From Erythrobacter sp. NAP1 (GTDB lineage Bacteria; Pseudomonadota; Alphaproteobacteria; Sphingomonadales; Sphingomonadaceae), in NCBI RefSeq assembly GCF_000152865.1, contig NZ_CH672390.1, positions 1,116,001 to 1,180,000 on the forward strand: a DNA stretch of 64,000 nucleotides, written 5' to 3'. Every line of letters begins with the position of its first letter. The first letter of the stretch is position 1. The notes below the pieces were generated by a model, which was not told the origin of the DNA, ran no database searches, and saw only the letters and a program-made list of their open reading frames with translations. Shown piece by piece: positions 43,137 through 52,521 of the stretch. The translations under genes and the position numbers were made by a program.

Positions 43137-44159
43137 TCAGGCAGCTTTGGCAGTGCGGCCAAGGAAGGGCTCGTAGAACCGTTCGATCTCGCCCAGCACT
43201 TCGTCGGGATCATCGATAAAGTTTGCACGGTTTCTGAATTCAGCCGAGCCGTGCATGCCCTTGGTATACCAGCCAAGATGCTTGCGAGCGATCTTGGTGC
43301 CAACATTGCGACCATAGTGATCGAGCATGCGGTGATAGTGTTCAACCAGGACCGAATACTGCTCGTCAAAGCTGGGCGTCGGAATGCTTTCGCCCGTGCG
43401 CCACCAATGCATAACCTGACCGAGAAGCCATGGCTTGCCGTAAGCGCCGCGTCCAATCATCAAGCCGTCTGCGCCAGATTGCTCAAGCGCGGTGGCAGCA
43501 TCTTGAATAGTGCAGATATCGCCGTTGACTATCACCGGGATGTTTACCGCCTCTTTGACCTTGCGGATAAAGGACCAGTCCGCACTGCCCTTGTACATCT
43601 GGTTGCGGGTGCGGCCGTGAACGGTGATCATCTTGACACCAAGGTCCTCGGCGATGCGTGCCATTTCGGGCGCGTTGAGGCTCTGGTGGTCCCAGCCCAT
43701 ACGCATTTTGACGGTCACGGGCACATCGACGGCCTTTACCGTGGCCTCCATCAATTTGGTTGCAAGCGGCACTTCTCGCATGAGCGCGCTACCGGCGAAC
43801 TGGCCGACAACCTTGCGCACCGGACAGCCGAAGTTGATGTCGATGATTGCAGCGCCGTTGCCTTCCTGAAGCTTGGCTGCCTCACCCATGCTTGAAGGAT
43901 CGCAGCCGACCAGCTGCATCGAAACGGGTTCTTCGGTCTTGTCCCATTCCGCCTTCTGGACAGACTGCCGCGTCTCGCGGATCGCAGCCTCGCTGGCGAT
44001 CATCTCTGTGACGTTGAGGCCCGACCCATAGCGGCGCACCAAGGTGCGAAACGGCATGTCGGTCACACCAGTCATTGGCGCGAGCAGCACAGGCTCTGCG
44101 ATTGTCACAGGACCAATATCGATCGGCTTCAGCGCCGGAGGAGTGGGTATGTCTGTCAT
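43137..44159 (-). CDS. dusB: tRNA-dihydrouridine synthase B
   Basis: A protein of 340 residues. The TIM barrel FMN site begins [15 protein letters not shown]. The active-site Cys is in [12 protein letters not shown]. Later signatures are [41 protein letters not shown] and [16 protein letters not shown]. It makes dihydrouridine at position 17 in tRNA (DusB assignment follows family and operon). It heads the dusB-ntrBC-ntrYX cluster and is divergent from ispDF (85 bases). Confidence 0.95.
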   Translation of the reverse strand: MTDIPTPPALKPIDIGPVTIAEPVLLAPMTGVTDMPFRTLVRRYGSGLNVTEMIASEAAIRETRQSVQKAEWDKTEEPVSMQLVGCDPSSMGEAAKLQEGNGAAIIDINFGCPVRKVVGQFAGSALMREVPLATKLMEATVKAVDVPVTVKMRMGWDHQSLNAPEMARIAEDLGVKMITVHGRTRNQMYKGSADWSFIRKVKEAVNIPVIVNGDICTIQDAATALEQSGADGLMIGRGAYGKPWLLGQVMHWWRTGESIPTPSFDEQYSVLVEHYHRMLDHYGRNVGTKIARKHLGWYTKGMHGSAEFRNRANFIDDPDEVLGEIERFYEPFLGRTAKAA

Positions 44160-44244
44160 GGGTTGGAGAGAGTATGCCTAAATATTGGGCAGCCGCATAG
44201 TGGATTGCGAAACTTGCGTCCAGACCTTAAGCGCTGGCGCCACC

Positions 44245-45405
44245 ATGGACCAAGCCACCACCCTCCCCCCATTTGCCGCTATCGTCGTTGCAGCGGGAAA
44301 GGGATTGAGGGTCGGCGGCGACACGCCCAAGCAGTATCGCAACTGGCGCGGCAAGCCTCTTATCCGCCATTCCGTCGAGACTCTTCGCGCCGCTGGTGCG
44401 GATCCTCTTTTGGTGGTGATCGCAACTGGAGCCGAGGATGATGCCGAAGATGCTTTGAAGGGTCTTACCGGGTTTCGATTTGAGGAAGGCGGCGCATCAC
44501 GACAGGATTCCGTGCGAGCCGGGCTTGAAGCATTGGCGGAAGAACCGCCGGCAAAAGTCCTCATCCATGATGCAGCTCGCCCCGACCTGCCGTTGGAAGT
44601 GATCCAGCGGCTCCTTGCAGCTCTGGATGAGCATCAAGGTGCGATCCCGACCCTTCCCGTCGTCGACAGCCTCGCGGTCGCCAGTGACGCCAGCACCATG
44701 GCGGGCAAGGCCGATCGGGAGACCCTTCGAAGAGTGCAGACTCCCCAGGCTTTCCGGTTTGAGGACATTCTTGCTGCTCACCGCGAATGGAATTCACAAA
44801 CCGATGCCGGAGATGACGCGCAAGTCCTTGCAGCCATGCAAGGTTCAGTCGCACTGGTTCAGGGTGATGAACGCCTCAAGAAGATCACTTTTGCAGAAGA
44901 CCTGATGGACACAGCCGGTATTGCCCCGTTCCGCATCGGACAAGGATATGACGTCCACCGCCTGGCAGAAGGCGAAGAGCTGTGGTTGTGCGGTGTAAAG
45001 CTTGAACACACCCACGGCTTGGCTGGCCATTCCGATGCCGACGTGGCGCTTCATGCGATAACCGATGCGGTGCTGGGCGCCATCGGCAACGGCGATATCG
45101 GAACGCATTTTCCACCAAGCGATGACCAATGGGCAGGAGCACGCTCAGGTCAATTCCTAGAACATGCCGTTAAGCTTGCTGAGGAAGCGGGTTACGCGCT
45201 CGGAAACATCGACCTAACGCTTATCTGTGAGGCCCCGAAGATCGGCCCACATCGCCCCGCCATGAGGGCTGAAGTGGCGAGGATTACCGGCCTTGGAGAA
45301 GATGCTGTTAGTATCAAGGCAACGACGACAGAAAAGCTGGGTTTTACCGGCCGAGGTGAAGGTATCGCTGCACAGGCGATTGTCGCGCTTCACGCGGCAA
45401 ACTGA
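44245..45405 (+). CDS. ispDF: Fused IspD-IspF enzyme of the MEP isoprenoid pathway
   Basis: A bifunctional protein of 386 residues. The IspD half (about 1-220) has the CTP-binding start AAIVVAAGKGLRVGGDTPKQYR and the loop LIHDAARPDL. The IspF half (about 225-386) starts FRIGQGYDVHRLAEG and has metal and substrate residues in HSDADVALHAITDAVLGAIGNGDIG. It makes CDP-ME and later MECDP for isopentenyl diphosphate. Such fusions are common in alphaproteobacteria and are thought to channel with IspE. The ATG at 44245 is chosen; an earlier in-frame start at 44185 has no similarity. Confidence 0.95.
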   Translation: MDQATTLPPFAAIVVAAGKGLRVGGDTPKQYRNWRGKPLIRHSVETLRAAGADPLLVVIATGAEDDAEDALKGLTGFRFEEGGASRQDSVRAGLEALAEEPPAKVLIHDAARPDLPLEVIQRLLAALDEHQGAIPTLPVVDSLAVASDASTMAGKADRETLRRVQTPQAFRFEDILAAHREWNSQTDAGDDAQVLAAMQGSVALVQGDERLKKITFAEDLMDTAGIAPFRIGQGYDVHRLAEGEELWLCGVKLEHTHGLAGHSDADVALHAITDAVLGAIGNGDIGTHFPPSDDQWAGARSGQFLEHAVKLAEEAGYALGNIDLTLICEAPKIGPHRPAMRAEVARITGLGEDAVSIKATTTEKLGFTGRGEGIAAQAIVALHAAN

Positions 45406-45431
45406 GAAGAGAAAAGGACGGACCTTTCGAC

Positions 45432-45983
45432 ATGAAACACACCATCAACGCTACAAAACTCGCTTTTGTATCGCTCGCCGCAGCCGCCACTTTCAGCGCT
45501 TCACCTGCCGCTGCGCAGCCAAGCAATCTCGACCCCGCAGCAGTTGCGGCGGCATCGCGCTATGCGCTCCCGATTGCGTTCGACAGCTTCGTGACCAAGT
45601 GCTCGGCCAATCTTGACCAGGGCGGTTACGCACTGAGCAATTCTGACCGGCTTATGGCCAAGTTTTCCGATGGAATGGATGATGCGTGGCCTGCCGCAAA
45701 AGACGCCATGATCATGATGGCGAGCGGTGATGAGGATGCGCGTGAGATGACCGCCGTCTTCGCCATGCTGGGAGATGACGAACTGCGTCCATTCGTCGAC
45801 GGGCTGGTCGGCGGATTGATTGGTCAGGAAATCAAGACGGACGACTGCGAGGTTATCGAGCGCGGCCTGGAGATCCTTGATCCGCTTCCGGCAGACAATA
45901 TCGCACAGATGGTGGGCCTGATCGTAGAGCTGGGTGCGCGTGAGGATGAAGAACAGGCTGCGAGCGAAAGCACCGCAGAGTGA
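45432..45983 (+). CDS. Secreted protein of unknown function
   Basis: A protein of 183 residues with a signal peptide (1-28, ending SPAAAQ). The mature part is helical and acidic, with two cysteines (TKCSANL and DDCEVI) that could form a disulfide. I recognise no family. GGACGG lies shortly before the ATG. Its stop overlaps the GTG start of the pncC gene by 4 bases, so they are co-translated. Confidence 0.75.
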   Translation: MKHTINATKLAFVSLAAAATFSASPAAAQPSNLDPAAVAAASRYALPIAFDSFVTKCSANLDQGGYALSNSDRLMAKFSDGMDDAWPAAKDAMIMMASGDEDAREMTAVFAMLGDDELRPFVDGLVGGLIGQEIKTDDCEVIERGLEILDPLPADNIAQMVGLIVELGAREDEEQAASESTAE

Positions 45984-46492
45984 GCAATTACATCCTCCCA
46001 GAAGACATCACCGACCTCGCCGCACGAGTGGTGGCAGAGAATGAAGCCGCTGGGCGCAAGGTCGTCACCGCAGAAAGCTGCACTGGAGGTCTCGTCTCTG
46101 GCGCGATCACAGAGATTTCGGGCTCTTCCGCCGTGCTCGACCGTGCCTTCATCACCTATTCGAACGAAGCGAAAATGGAATCGCTGGGTGTGGCCCAGGA
46201 TATCATCGAAACCTTTGGCGCCGTTTCGATTGCATGCGTGTGGGCGATGGCCACCGGCGCACTGGAACGCTCAAACGCCGATGTCGCGGTTGCAATCAGC
46301 GGCGTAGCAGGCCCCGGCGGCGGGACTCAGCTAAAGCCAGTTGGAACGGTGGTCTTTGCCAGAGCCTATCGCAACCAGGACGGTGAGCCCGAGGGCGAAC
46401 TCAAGCACTTCGAAGGCGGCGAAGGACCAAGCGGCCGCGCCGCGATCCGGCATCAGGCGACGATCTGCGCGCTCGAGTTGTTGTTACCGTAA
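45980..46492 (+). CDS. pncC: CinA C-terminal type protein, NMN amidohydrolase (PncC)
   Basis: A protein of 170 residues equal to the CinA C-terminal domain alone. The catalytic Ser is in TAESCTGGLVSGAITEISGSS; the block YSNEAKMESLGV, AISGVAGPGGGTQLKPVGTV is typical. The family deamidates nicotinamide mononucleotide to NaMN. The start is a GTG at 45980 that overlaps the previous stop. The end overlaps the convergent COQ10/RatA-like gene by 40 bases, an unusual tail-to-tail overlap. Function as amidase is inferred from family. Confidence 0.88.
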   Translation: MSNYILPEDITDLAARVVAENEAAGRKVVTAESCTGGLVSGAITEISGSSAVLDRAFITYSNEAKMESLGVAQDIIETFGAVSIACVWAMATGALERSNADVAVAISGVAGPGGGTQLKPVGTVVFARAYRNQDGEPEGELKHFEGGEGPSGRAAIRHQATICALELLLP

Positions 46493-46914
46493 AGCTCGTG
46501 CGCGCGTGCTTCGAAAGCGGCGACCATCTTGCGGAAAGCCCGGTCGAAATATTGGCCAGCAAGCGCCTGAAACACCCGGTTCTTGAATTCAAAATCAACG
46601 CAAAAGTCGATCTCGCACGTGTTTTCGTCAATCGGCCTGAAGGTCCAGACGTTGTCGAGATCGGACAAGGGGCCATCGACGTAGTGGACCGCGATCTCGC
46701 GAGGGCGATCCTTGGATACGCGCGACGTGAATGTCTCACGGATTGATTTGAAGCCGACCACCATATCCGCAACCATTTCGGTCTCGCTGTTCGAGCGGAC
46801 GCGTGTCGCGATGACCCATGGCAGGAACTCACGATAGCGAGCGACATCGGCGACCAGATCGAACATCTGGTCGGCGCTATACGGCAGCCTGCGGGTTTCG
46901 CGGATACCGACCAT
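46453..46914 (-). CDS. COQ10/RatA-like START-domain protein
   Basis: A protein of 153 residues of the START-like SRPBCC family. The start TRRLPYSADQMFDLVADVARYREFLPW and the block TFRPIDENTCEIDFCVDFEFKNRVFQALAG match the ubiquinone-binding COQ10 / RatA branch. It probably binds ubiquinone in the membrane; the name RatA toxin is E. coli-specific and not implied here. It shares one base with the stop of lipA in TGATG. The frame runs 40 bases into pncC on the other strand. Confidence 0.87.
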   Translation of the reverse strand: MVGIRETRRLPYSADQMFDLVADVARYREFLPWVIATRVRSNSETEMVADMVVGFKSIRETFTSRVSKDRPREIAVHYVDGPLSDLDNVWTFRPIDENTCEIDFCVDFEFKNRVFQALAGQYFDRAFRKMVAAFEARAHELYGNNNSSAQIVA

Positions 46915-47870
46915 CAGATACTCAGCCGATCCTTTTTGCGGAGCTTTTCCTCGCGCGCCTTTCGCATCTGAGCAAAGTCATCGCCAGCATGGTAGCTCGA
47001 ACGCGTCAGGGGACTGGAAGCAACCTGCAAAAAGCCTTTGGCTCGAGCGATAGAACCGTATGCTCCGAACGCCTTTGGCGTGACGAATTCTTCCACCTTG
47101 GCGTGTTTGGGCGTTGGCTGAAGATACTGGCCCATCGTGATAAAATCGACATCGGCGCTGCGCATGTCATCCATGACCTGGTGCACTTCAAGGCGCTCCT
47201 CACCAAGGCCGAGCATGATGCCTGACTTCGTAAAGATCAGCGGGTTGTGCGCCTTTACCTCTTCGAGAAGGCGAAGCGATGCGTAATAGCGCGCTCCGGG
47301 CCTAATCGTCGGATAAAGCCTCGGGACGGTTTCGAGGTTGTGGTTGTAGACATCGGGCCCAGCTTCACAGATTGCCTCAACCGCAGGGCGCATCTTGCCG
47401 CGGAAGTCCGGTGTCAGAATTTCAATGGTGGTGTCGGGCGTATTGCGACGCAGTGCCTCGATCACTTTAACGAACTGCCCTGCGCCACCGTCGGGAAGGT
47501 CATCGCGATCGACGCTGGTGATGACGATGTGTTCAAGGCCCATCTTTGCCGCAGCCACGGCCGTATTCTCGGGCTCCATCGGGTCGACGGGGCGTGGCAT
47601 GCCGGTCTTGACGTTGCAGAACGCGCAGGCGCGGGTGCAAACATCTCCGAGGATCATGACCGTCGCGTGCTTCTTCGACCAGCACTCACCGATGTTGGGG
47701 CAAGCGGCCTCTTCACAAACCGTGTTCAGGTTGAGCTCGCGCATAAGTTTGCGCGTCTCATTGTAGCCTTGGCTCACTGGCGCGCGGACGCGGATCCAGT
47801 CAGGCTTGCGCTGACGTTGTGGGCGCTCTTCGCTCTTGGCTGCCTCAGGCAGATTGGAGAGGTCGTTCAT
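46914..47870 (-). CDS. lipA: Lipoyl synthase
   Basis: A protein of 318 residues. Two iron-sulfur motifs are seen: the auxiliary cluster motif [12 protein letters not shown] and the radical SAM motif CTRACAFC. The end [14 protein letters not shown] holds the third essential Ser-containing block (RSSYHA). It inserts sulfur into octanoyl groups on E2 and GcvH proteins. The ATG at 47870 is chosen for family fit; a TTG further upstream is not needed. Its product serves the pdhC E2 in this window. Function is sure. Confidence 0.96.
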   Translation of the reverse strand: MNDLSNLPEAAKSEERPQRQRKPDWIRVRAPVSQGYNETRKLMRELNLNTVCEEAACPNIGECWSKKHATVMILGDVCTRACAFCNVKTGMPRPVDPMEPENTAVAAAKMGLEHIVITSVDRDDLPDGGAGQFVKVIEALRRNTPDTTIEILTPDFRGKMRPAVEAICEAGPDVYNHNLETVPRLYPTIRPGARYYASLRLLEEVKAHNPLIFTKSGIMLGLGEERLEVHQVMDDMRSADVDFITMGQYLQPTPKHAKVEEFVTPKAFGAYGSIARAKGFLQVASSPLTRSSYHAGDDFAQMRKAREEKLRKKDRLSI

Positions 47871-47979
47871 GCGGGTCCATTTAGGCCCCACGCGGCGATG
47901 CTGCAAGCGTAGCCGATCGGCTTAGTTCGTTGAGCGGGCGTGACTTGCAGAAAACCGAAAAGCCGTTACCCCCAACGCC

Positions 47980-48966
47980 ATGTTCGAGACAGCAATCCAG
48001 ACCTTCACTTCGCCGGTCGTGCTGTTCTTCGTCCTTGGCCTGTTTGCGGCATTCGCGCGCTCTGACCTTGCGATCCCGGAACCGATTGCGAAGGCAATGT
48101 CGCTCTACCTCATGGCGGCGATCGGCCTGAAAGGCGGTGTTGCAGTTTCGAAGTCGGGCGTTGATGTTACCGTCGTCTCCGCACTCGGAGCGGGCATTGC
48201 CGCAGGCTTCATCCTGCCATTCTTCGCCTATGGCGTTCTCAAGACATTCGGCAAGCTGGACCGCATCAATTCAGGCGCGGTCGCAGCGCACTATGGATCG
48301 ATCAGCGTCGTCACCTTTGTCACAGCGGTTGAGATCCTGACCGGACAGTCGCGCGAGCCCGGTGGTTACATGGTCGCCGTCATGGCCGCGATGGAAGCGC
48401 CAGCAATCCTCAGCGGCCTGTTGCTCGCGCGCGGTATGGGTAGCAAGGCGGGCACACAGTCGACGGGCGAAATGCTGCATGAAGTCTTCACGAACTCCTC
48501 GATCATGTTGCTGCTGGGCGCTTTCGTGATCGGGATGGTTGGAGGAGAAGTCGGTTTTGCACCTGTCAGCCCGTTCTTCGAGGCAGGGTTCAAGGGCGTC
48601 CTTTGTATCTTCCTTCTCGACATGGGCCTGATCGCGATGCGGCGGATCATGGAGTCGCGCTCAATCACATGGAGGCTCGGTGCCATCGCCATATTCCTGC
48701 CCATCGTGAATGGCGCAGTCGGCACCACTCTTGGCGTGGTCATTGGCCTCGATGCAGGCTCTGCTGCGGCGCTGGGCGTTTTGTGTGCCAGCGCAAGCTA
48801 CATCGCGGTCCCTGCCGCGATGAGACTAGCCCTCCCCGACGCTGATCCGGGCATCTATCTCACCATGTCGCTCAGCATCACCTTTCCGTTCAACGTGCTG
48901 ATCAATATCGGCCTGATAAGCGCGCTCGCGGCATCTTTGACCGGCGCCAATGGAGCGATGCAATGA
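47980..48966 (+). CDS. sbtA: SbtA-type sodium-dependent bicarbonate transporter
   Basis: A membrane protein of 328 residues with about ten hydrophobic segments. The blocks KAMSLYLMAAIGLKGGVAVSKSG and AVAAHYGSISVVTFVTAVE match SbtA (DUF897 family), known in cyanobacteria as a high-affinity Na+/bicarbonate symporter. Two half-repeats are visible, the second having VLCASASYIAVPAAMRLALP. It is followed by a PII-like gene (ATGA overlap) and carbonic anhydrase, which strengthens the call. Substrate is inferred. Confidence 0.87.
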   Translation: MFETAIQTFTSPVVLFFVLGLFAAFARSDLAIPEPIAKAMSLYLMAAIGLKGGVAVSKSGVDVTVVSALGAGIAAGFILPFFAYGVLKTFGKLDRINSGAVAAHYGSISVVTFVTAVEILTGQSREPGGYMVAVMAAMEAPAILSGLLLARGMGSKAGTQSTGEMLHEVFTNSSIMLLLGAFVIGMVGGEVGFAPVSPFFEAGFKGVLCIFLLDMGLIAMRRIMESRSITWRLGAIAIFLPIVNGAVGTTLGVVIGLDAGSAAALGVLCASASYIAVPAAMRLALPDADPGIYLTMSLSITFPFNVLINIGLISALAASLTGANGAMQ

Positions 48967-49271
48967 TTGAAACTGTCACGCGCAAGCGCATCGAAATCCT
49001 TGCCGACAAGGCGCTTCAGCGCCGGGTTACTGACGCAATCGACCGGATCGGGATTACCGGTTGGACAATTGTCCCCGTCACAAGCGGCAAAGGCCGTGAA
49101 GGTGTCTGGCGCGAAGAGAGTGTGATGGGCACAGACAAGGTGCTTGTGCTGACAATTGCTGCGGAAGACAAGGCGATGGCGCTTGCAGAAGAGCTTGCTC
49201 CCATGCTTACACATCTCGGCTTCGTCCTGAGTATGTGGGACGTGCAGGTTATCCGCGGCGAGCGTTTCTAA
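48963..49271 (+). CDS. PII-like regulator of the bicarbonate transporter (SbtB-like)
   Basis: A protein of 102 residues of the PII fold: ferredoxin-like strands IEILADKALQRRVTDAIDR, GWTIVPVTSGKGREGVW, VLVLTIAAEDKAMALAEEL and FVLSMWDVQVIRGERF. Position and size suggest SbtB, which binds SbtA and adenyl nucleotides. It has no Cys, so the CGPxGC C-loop of some SbtB proteins is missing. The start overlaps the sbtA stop by 4 bases. Its effector is unknown. Confidence 0.75.
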   Translation: MIETVTRKRIEILADKALQRRVTDAIDRIGITGWTIVPVTSGKGREGVWREESVMGTDKVLVLTIAAEDKAMALAEELAPMLTHLGFVLSMWDVQVIRGERF

Positions 49272-49304
49272 GGGAGAAAAGCGCCGACGCGTAGGGAGGG
49301 ATCG

Positions 49305-49946
49305 TTGCCTGAATTTGCTGAGCTCTTGAAGGGCTATCGTCGCTTTCGCGAGGATACGTATCCTCGCCAGAAAGCTCGCTTCGATGAGACCGTAGCTAAA
49401 GGTCAGCACCCAAAGCTCATGATCATCGGCTGCTCTGATAGCCGCGTCGATCCTGCACAGATTTTCGACGTCGATCCGGGCGAGATCTTCGTTGTGCGCA
49501 ATGTGGCGGCGCTCGTCCCTCCATTCGAACAAAAGCCCGGTCTTCACGGCGTTTCTGCAGCGGTCGAATTTGCGGTTCAGATGCTTGAGGTGAAGCAGAT
49601 CCTCGTCATGGGGCATGGCCGCTGCGGCGGATGCAAGGCGGCGCTGAGCGGCAGCTATCTCGAGAAGGAGCCTGGCGAAGGCGGCTTTATCGCCAACTGG
49701 ATTGACCTGCTCAGCGAAGCGCGGTTGCCCGTAGAGCGAAAACACGGAACGACGGGCCGCAAGGCTGAGTTGGCCATGGAGTTTGCCGCGATACGCCAAA
49801 GCCTTGCGAACCTGCGCACCTTTCCGTGGGTCGCGGACAAGGAAGCAGTGGGCGAGATAAAGCTGCGGGGCGCGCACTTCTCGATCAAGGAAGGTGTGCT
49901 CTACTCGCTCGACGAGGAAACGGGCGAGTTCCTGCCTGAAGACTGA
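49305..49946 (+). CDS. can: Beta-class carbonic anhydrase
   Basis: A protein of 213 residues. Zinc ligands are Cys43 and Asp45 in GCSDSRVDP, with His104 and Cys107 in MGHGRCGG; these are the canonical beta-class residues. It interconverts CO2 and bicarbonate. The start is a TTG at 49305, supported by AGGGAGGG a few bases before it and by the family N-terminus. It is the third gene of the SbtA/PII-like/carbonic anhydrase group, 33 bases after the PII-like gene. Confidence 0.93.
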   Translation: MPEFAELLKGYRRFREDTYPRQKARFDETVAKGQHPKLMIIGCSDSRVDPAQIFDVDPGEIFVVRNVAALVPPFEQKPGLHGVSAAVEFAVQMLEVKQILVMGHGRCGGCKAALSGSYLEKEPGEGGFIANWIDLLSEARLPVERKHGTTGRKAELAMEFAAIRQSLANLRTFPWVADKEAVGEIKLRGAHFSIKEGVLYSLDEETGEFLPED

Positions 49947-50002
49947 TCCAGCGCAAGAATATTCGCTTGCCCTAGTTTGGCCGCACCGTCATTGAGCGCT
50001 GC

Positions 50003-50725
50003 ATGCCTGACGCAGAACTCAAGAATATCGCCCTTCTGATAGACGCGGACAACACGACGCCCGAAGGTATCGACCCCGTCCTTACCGTGATGGCGGAGCT
50101 CGGACAGGTGAATATTCGCCGCGCTTACGGGAACTTCGCGAAGGACAATCTTGCGCGTTGGGATAAGATCACCAACCGTTTCGGCATTCGCCCACAGCAG
50201 CAGTTCGACGTCTCCAAAGGCAAGAACGCGACAGACATGGCGATGACGATCGACGCCATTGACCTTCTTTATCAGGGCAAGGTCGACGGCTTTGGCATCA
50301 TGACCTCGGACAGCGACTTCACTCCGCTCGTTACCCGGCTTCGGCAGGATGGAATCATCGTCTACGGCTTCGGGGAGGCGAAAACTCCGCAAGCTTTCAA
50401 GTCGGTGTGCACCCGCTTCATCGATATCAAGCAGCTGATCGCGACGAACGCAGCGGACACACCCAATGCAAGAAAGAGCAGCAAGAAAGACGCATCTTCC
50501 GTCGACGACGAACTCGATGACCTGATCCTTGCCGCCTATTCCGAGGCCAAAAAGGACGGCGGTTTTGCCCGTCTCTCGCAGGTTGGCCAGATTGCCGGCA
50601 ACCGTTCCAGCTTTGACGTGCGGAACCACGGTTTCAAGAGCCTCAAGGAGATGTTCGAAAGCTTCGACAACTTCGTGCTCGAACACCGCGACGACAACCA
50701 GGTGTATGTGAAACGCCTGCGCTGA
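50003..50725 (+). CDS. NYN-domain ribonuclease-like protein with LOTUS domain
   Basis: A protein of 240 residues. The N-terminal NYN (PIN-like) domain has acidic residues in LLIDADNTTPEGIDP, KNATDMAMTIDAID and IMTSDSDFTPLV. The C-terminal part from about 165 (LDDLILAAYSEAKKDGGFARLSQVG) matches the OST-HTH/LOTUS fold. The family is thought to process or degrade RNA; E. coli YacP-like or LabA-like roles are known elsewhere, none can be assigned here. A strong terminator follows. Confidence 0.85.
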   Translation: MPDAELKNIALLIDADNTTPEGIDPVLTVMAELGQVNIRRAYGNFAKDNLARWDKITNRFGIRPQQQFDVSKGKNATDMAMTIDAIDLLYQGKVDGFGIMTSDSDFTPLVTRLRQDGIIVYGFGEAKTPQAFKSVCTRFIDIKQLIATNAADTPNARKSSKKDASSVDDELDDLILAAYSEAKKDGGFARLSQVGQIAGNRSSFDVRNHGFKSLKEMFESFDNFVLEHRDDNQVYVKRLR

Positions 50726-50748
50726 TTGTCGCGCTTAGGGCCGAACGA

Positions 50749-50786
50749 AAAAGGGCGCCGGGATCAGCTCCCGGCGCCCTTTTCTT
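50749..50786. terminator. Intrinsic terminator between convergent genes
   Basis: GGGCGCCGGGA (50753-50763) pairs with TCCCGGCGCCC (50769-50779) around TCAGC. AAAA precedes and TTTTCTTTT follows, so it works in both directions, for the NYN gene and for the minus-strand periplasmic gene ending at 50804. Confidence 0.92.
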
Positions 50787-50803
50787 TTCCCGTTTTTGGG
50801 TGC

Positions 50804-52168
50804 TTACATCGTTTCGACAGATGCTGCCGACTGAGCCGCAGCACCGCCAGTGTTCTTCTCAAGCTCATTGGCATAAGCGATCCAGAGCTTGGCGATCGAA
50901 GCGCGGTTGCCCGACACGCGAGCAAAGGTGCTGCGTGCCTCGTCATACTTGCCAAGACCAAGCTTCGCGATGCCCAGACGGGTCAGCGCTTCGTTGGTGT
51001 TGACGCCAGCCATGCCGAGCGCTTTCTCGTAAAAGGTCTCTGCCTTGCCGAACTCGTCGTAGCTAAGGAATGCGCTACCGGCTGCAACCACAGTGCGAAG
51101 GCCGGCATCGGATGCCAGTGCATCGCGCTCAAGCGCCGGAAGATCGGCGCGGTCGCTTGCGATACGGCTGTTGGCGGTCTCAAGCGCTTCCGTGATGAAC
51201 AGGTTGCCCGAGCTGACGACACCTGCCGCCATGCCCTCGTCGATCACATCCTTGACCTCACGCGGCAGACGCCGTGCGTCGGCTGCTTCCACGTAATAGT
51301 CGTAGTCCGATGCGTCACTAAGTGCACCGACGCGGCGGCTGAGACGGAAGAGGTCGAGAATCTCGGGACCTTCATAGGTATTGAGATTGCGAGCCACATT
51401 GATCGCATCACGCCAGTTTGTGGCCGACGGATAATCGCTGATCCACATCGTGACAAAATCGTAGACGGTCGGCACGACTTCGTTTTCGTATGCAACTGTG
51501 ACACCGCGACGATACCACTGTTCATCGACCGGCTGGCCCGACGCCTTCTGATCGGCAATCGCCTGCTGAAGGTAATCGAATCCTGAAGTCAGATCGTTGT
51601 CGGCAAAGAAGCTCTCAGCCATCGCAATACGCAGCGAGGACGCACTGATCGTTTCAGTGGTGAAGTTGTTGTCAATCGCACCCTGAAGATAGCGGCGCGC
51701 CTTGGCGTAGTCGCGTGCTTCATTCGAAAGCTGATAAGCGATGAAGTTGTAGCGGCCAACCTGCTCAGCCGGGACCTTGCCGCTTGCCAGCATGTTTTCC
51801 ATGCCAAGCAGCTGCAGCGGGCGATCCTGCAGACGGATGCCTGCGTTGAAGATCAAGCCACCGCCGGCGATCTTCTCGTCGTTCGTATTCAGCACGCCAG
51901 CGAGCTGCTGGAACTGGGCGCGCATGCTGGTGATGTCGCCGCCCTCAGCCTTCATGGCTTCATCAAGCGGTACGTAGGCAGCGCGGAATGCGTCGCTGTA
52001 ACCGCCACCATCAGATTCTTGCTGCTGGTCGCGATCCCGGTCACGGTCGCGGCGCTGAGCGCTTGCTTCGGTCGGGAATACGGCGGTGCCGATAACAGCC
52101 GTGCCGGTCGCAAGCGAAATCGCGAGTGCGAACGACGAAGCACGCTTGCGCGAAATAAGTGTAAGCAT
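50804..52168 (-). CDS. Secreted tetratricopeptide-like repeat protein
   Basis: A protein of 454 residues with a signal peptide (1-37, ending TEASAQ). A short Arg/Asp stretch (RRDRDRDRDQQQ) begins the mature part. The rest is helical and looks like TPR/SEL repeats, for example LDEAMKAEGGDITSMRAQFQ, ALGMAGVNTNEALTRLGIAK and LGKYDEARSTFARV. No enzyme signature is seen; it may scaffold envelope proteins. The ATG at 52168 has GGAGGACC upstream. It is divergent from gyrA with 353 bases between. Confidence 0.85.
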   Translation of the reverse strand: MLTLISRKRASSFALAISLATGTAVIGTAVFPTEASAQRRDRDRDRDQQQESDGGGYSDAFRAAYVPLDEAMKAEGGDITSMRAQFQQLAGVLNTNDEKIAGGGLIFNAGIRLQDRPLQLLGMENMLASGKVPAEQVGRYNFIAYQLSNEARDYAKARRYLQGAIDNNFTTETISASSLRIAMAESFFADNDLTSGFDYLQQAIADQKASGQPVDEQWYRRGVTVAYENEVVPTVYDFVTMWISDYPSATNWRDAINVARNLNTYEGPEILDLFRLSRRVGALSDASDYDYYVEAADARRLPREVKDVIDEGMAAGVVSSGNLFITEALETANSRIASDRADLPALERDALASDAGLRTVVAAGSAFLSYDEFGKAETFYEKALGMAGVNTNEALTRLGIAKLGLGKYDEARSTFARVSGNRASIAKLWIAYANELEKNTGGAAAQSAASVETM

Positions 52169-52521
52169 ATGGGGGGTCCTCCAGCGAGTGATGTTATTGC
52201 CGCACGGCTTCCAGTCGTCGCGGTCTTTATGAATGTCTGCGCCGCTCATTTAGCGAGAGCATCGACATTTGCAATTCTAACTAGACGAACCGGGCTGAAC
52301 GGCGATTGAATGGATCGCACTAATAGAAAAGAAGCGCGCAACAATCGTTCAGCAAGCGGTAAGGTGAGCGCAGGCTACCGCGTGTCGGTCACCAAGTGTG
52401 GAAAAAGGTGTGTCTGTACCCTTTGTGTTCCGCTGTGGCCATGGCGAAACCGCGCCCCAGCACCTACATCTGACCAACAGAACTTCTTTCCGAAAACAAC
52501 AACTAGAAACGGGCTTTCGCT
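52169..52521. other. 353-base divergent intergenic region before gyrA
   Basis: No protein gene or stable hairpin is visible. It should hold promoters for the minus-strand TPR gene and for gyrA. A clear -35/-10 pair cannot be assigned with confidence. A TAG at 52504-52506 closes the gyrA frame just upstream of its TTG start. Confidence 0.6.

Noticed and set aside
51998..52070. Short repeated Arg-Asp codon run in the periplasmic repeat protein
   Set aside because: A low-complexity linker after the signal peptide, not a mobile or CRISPR-like repeat.
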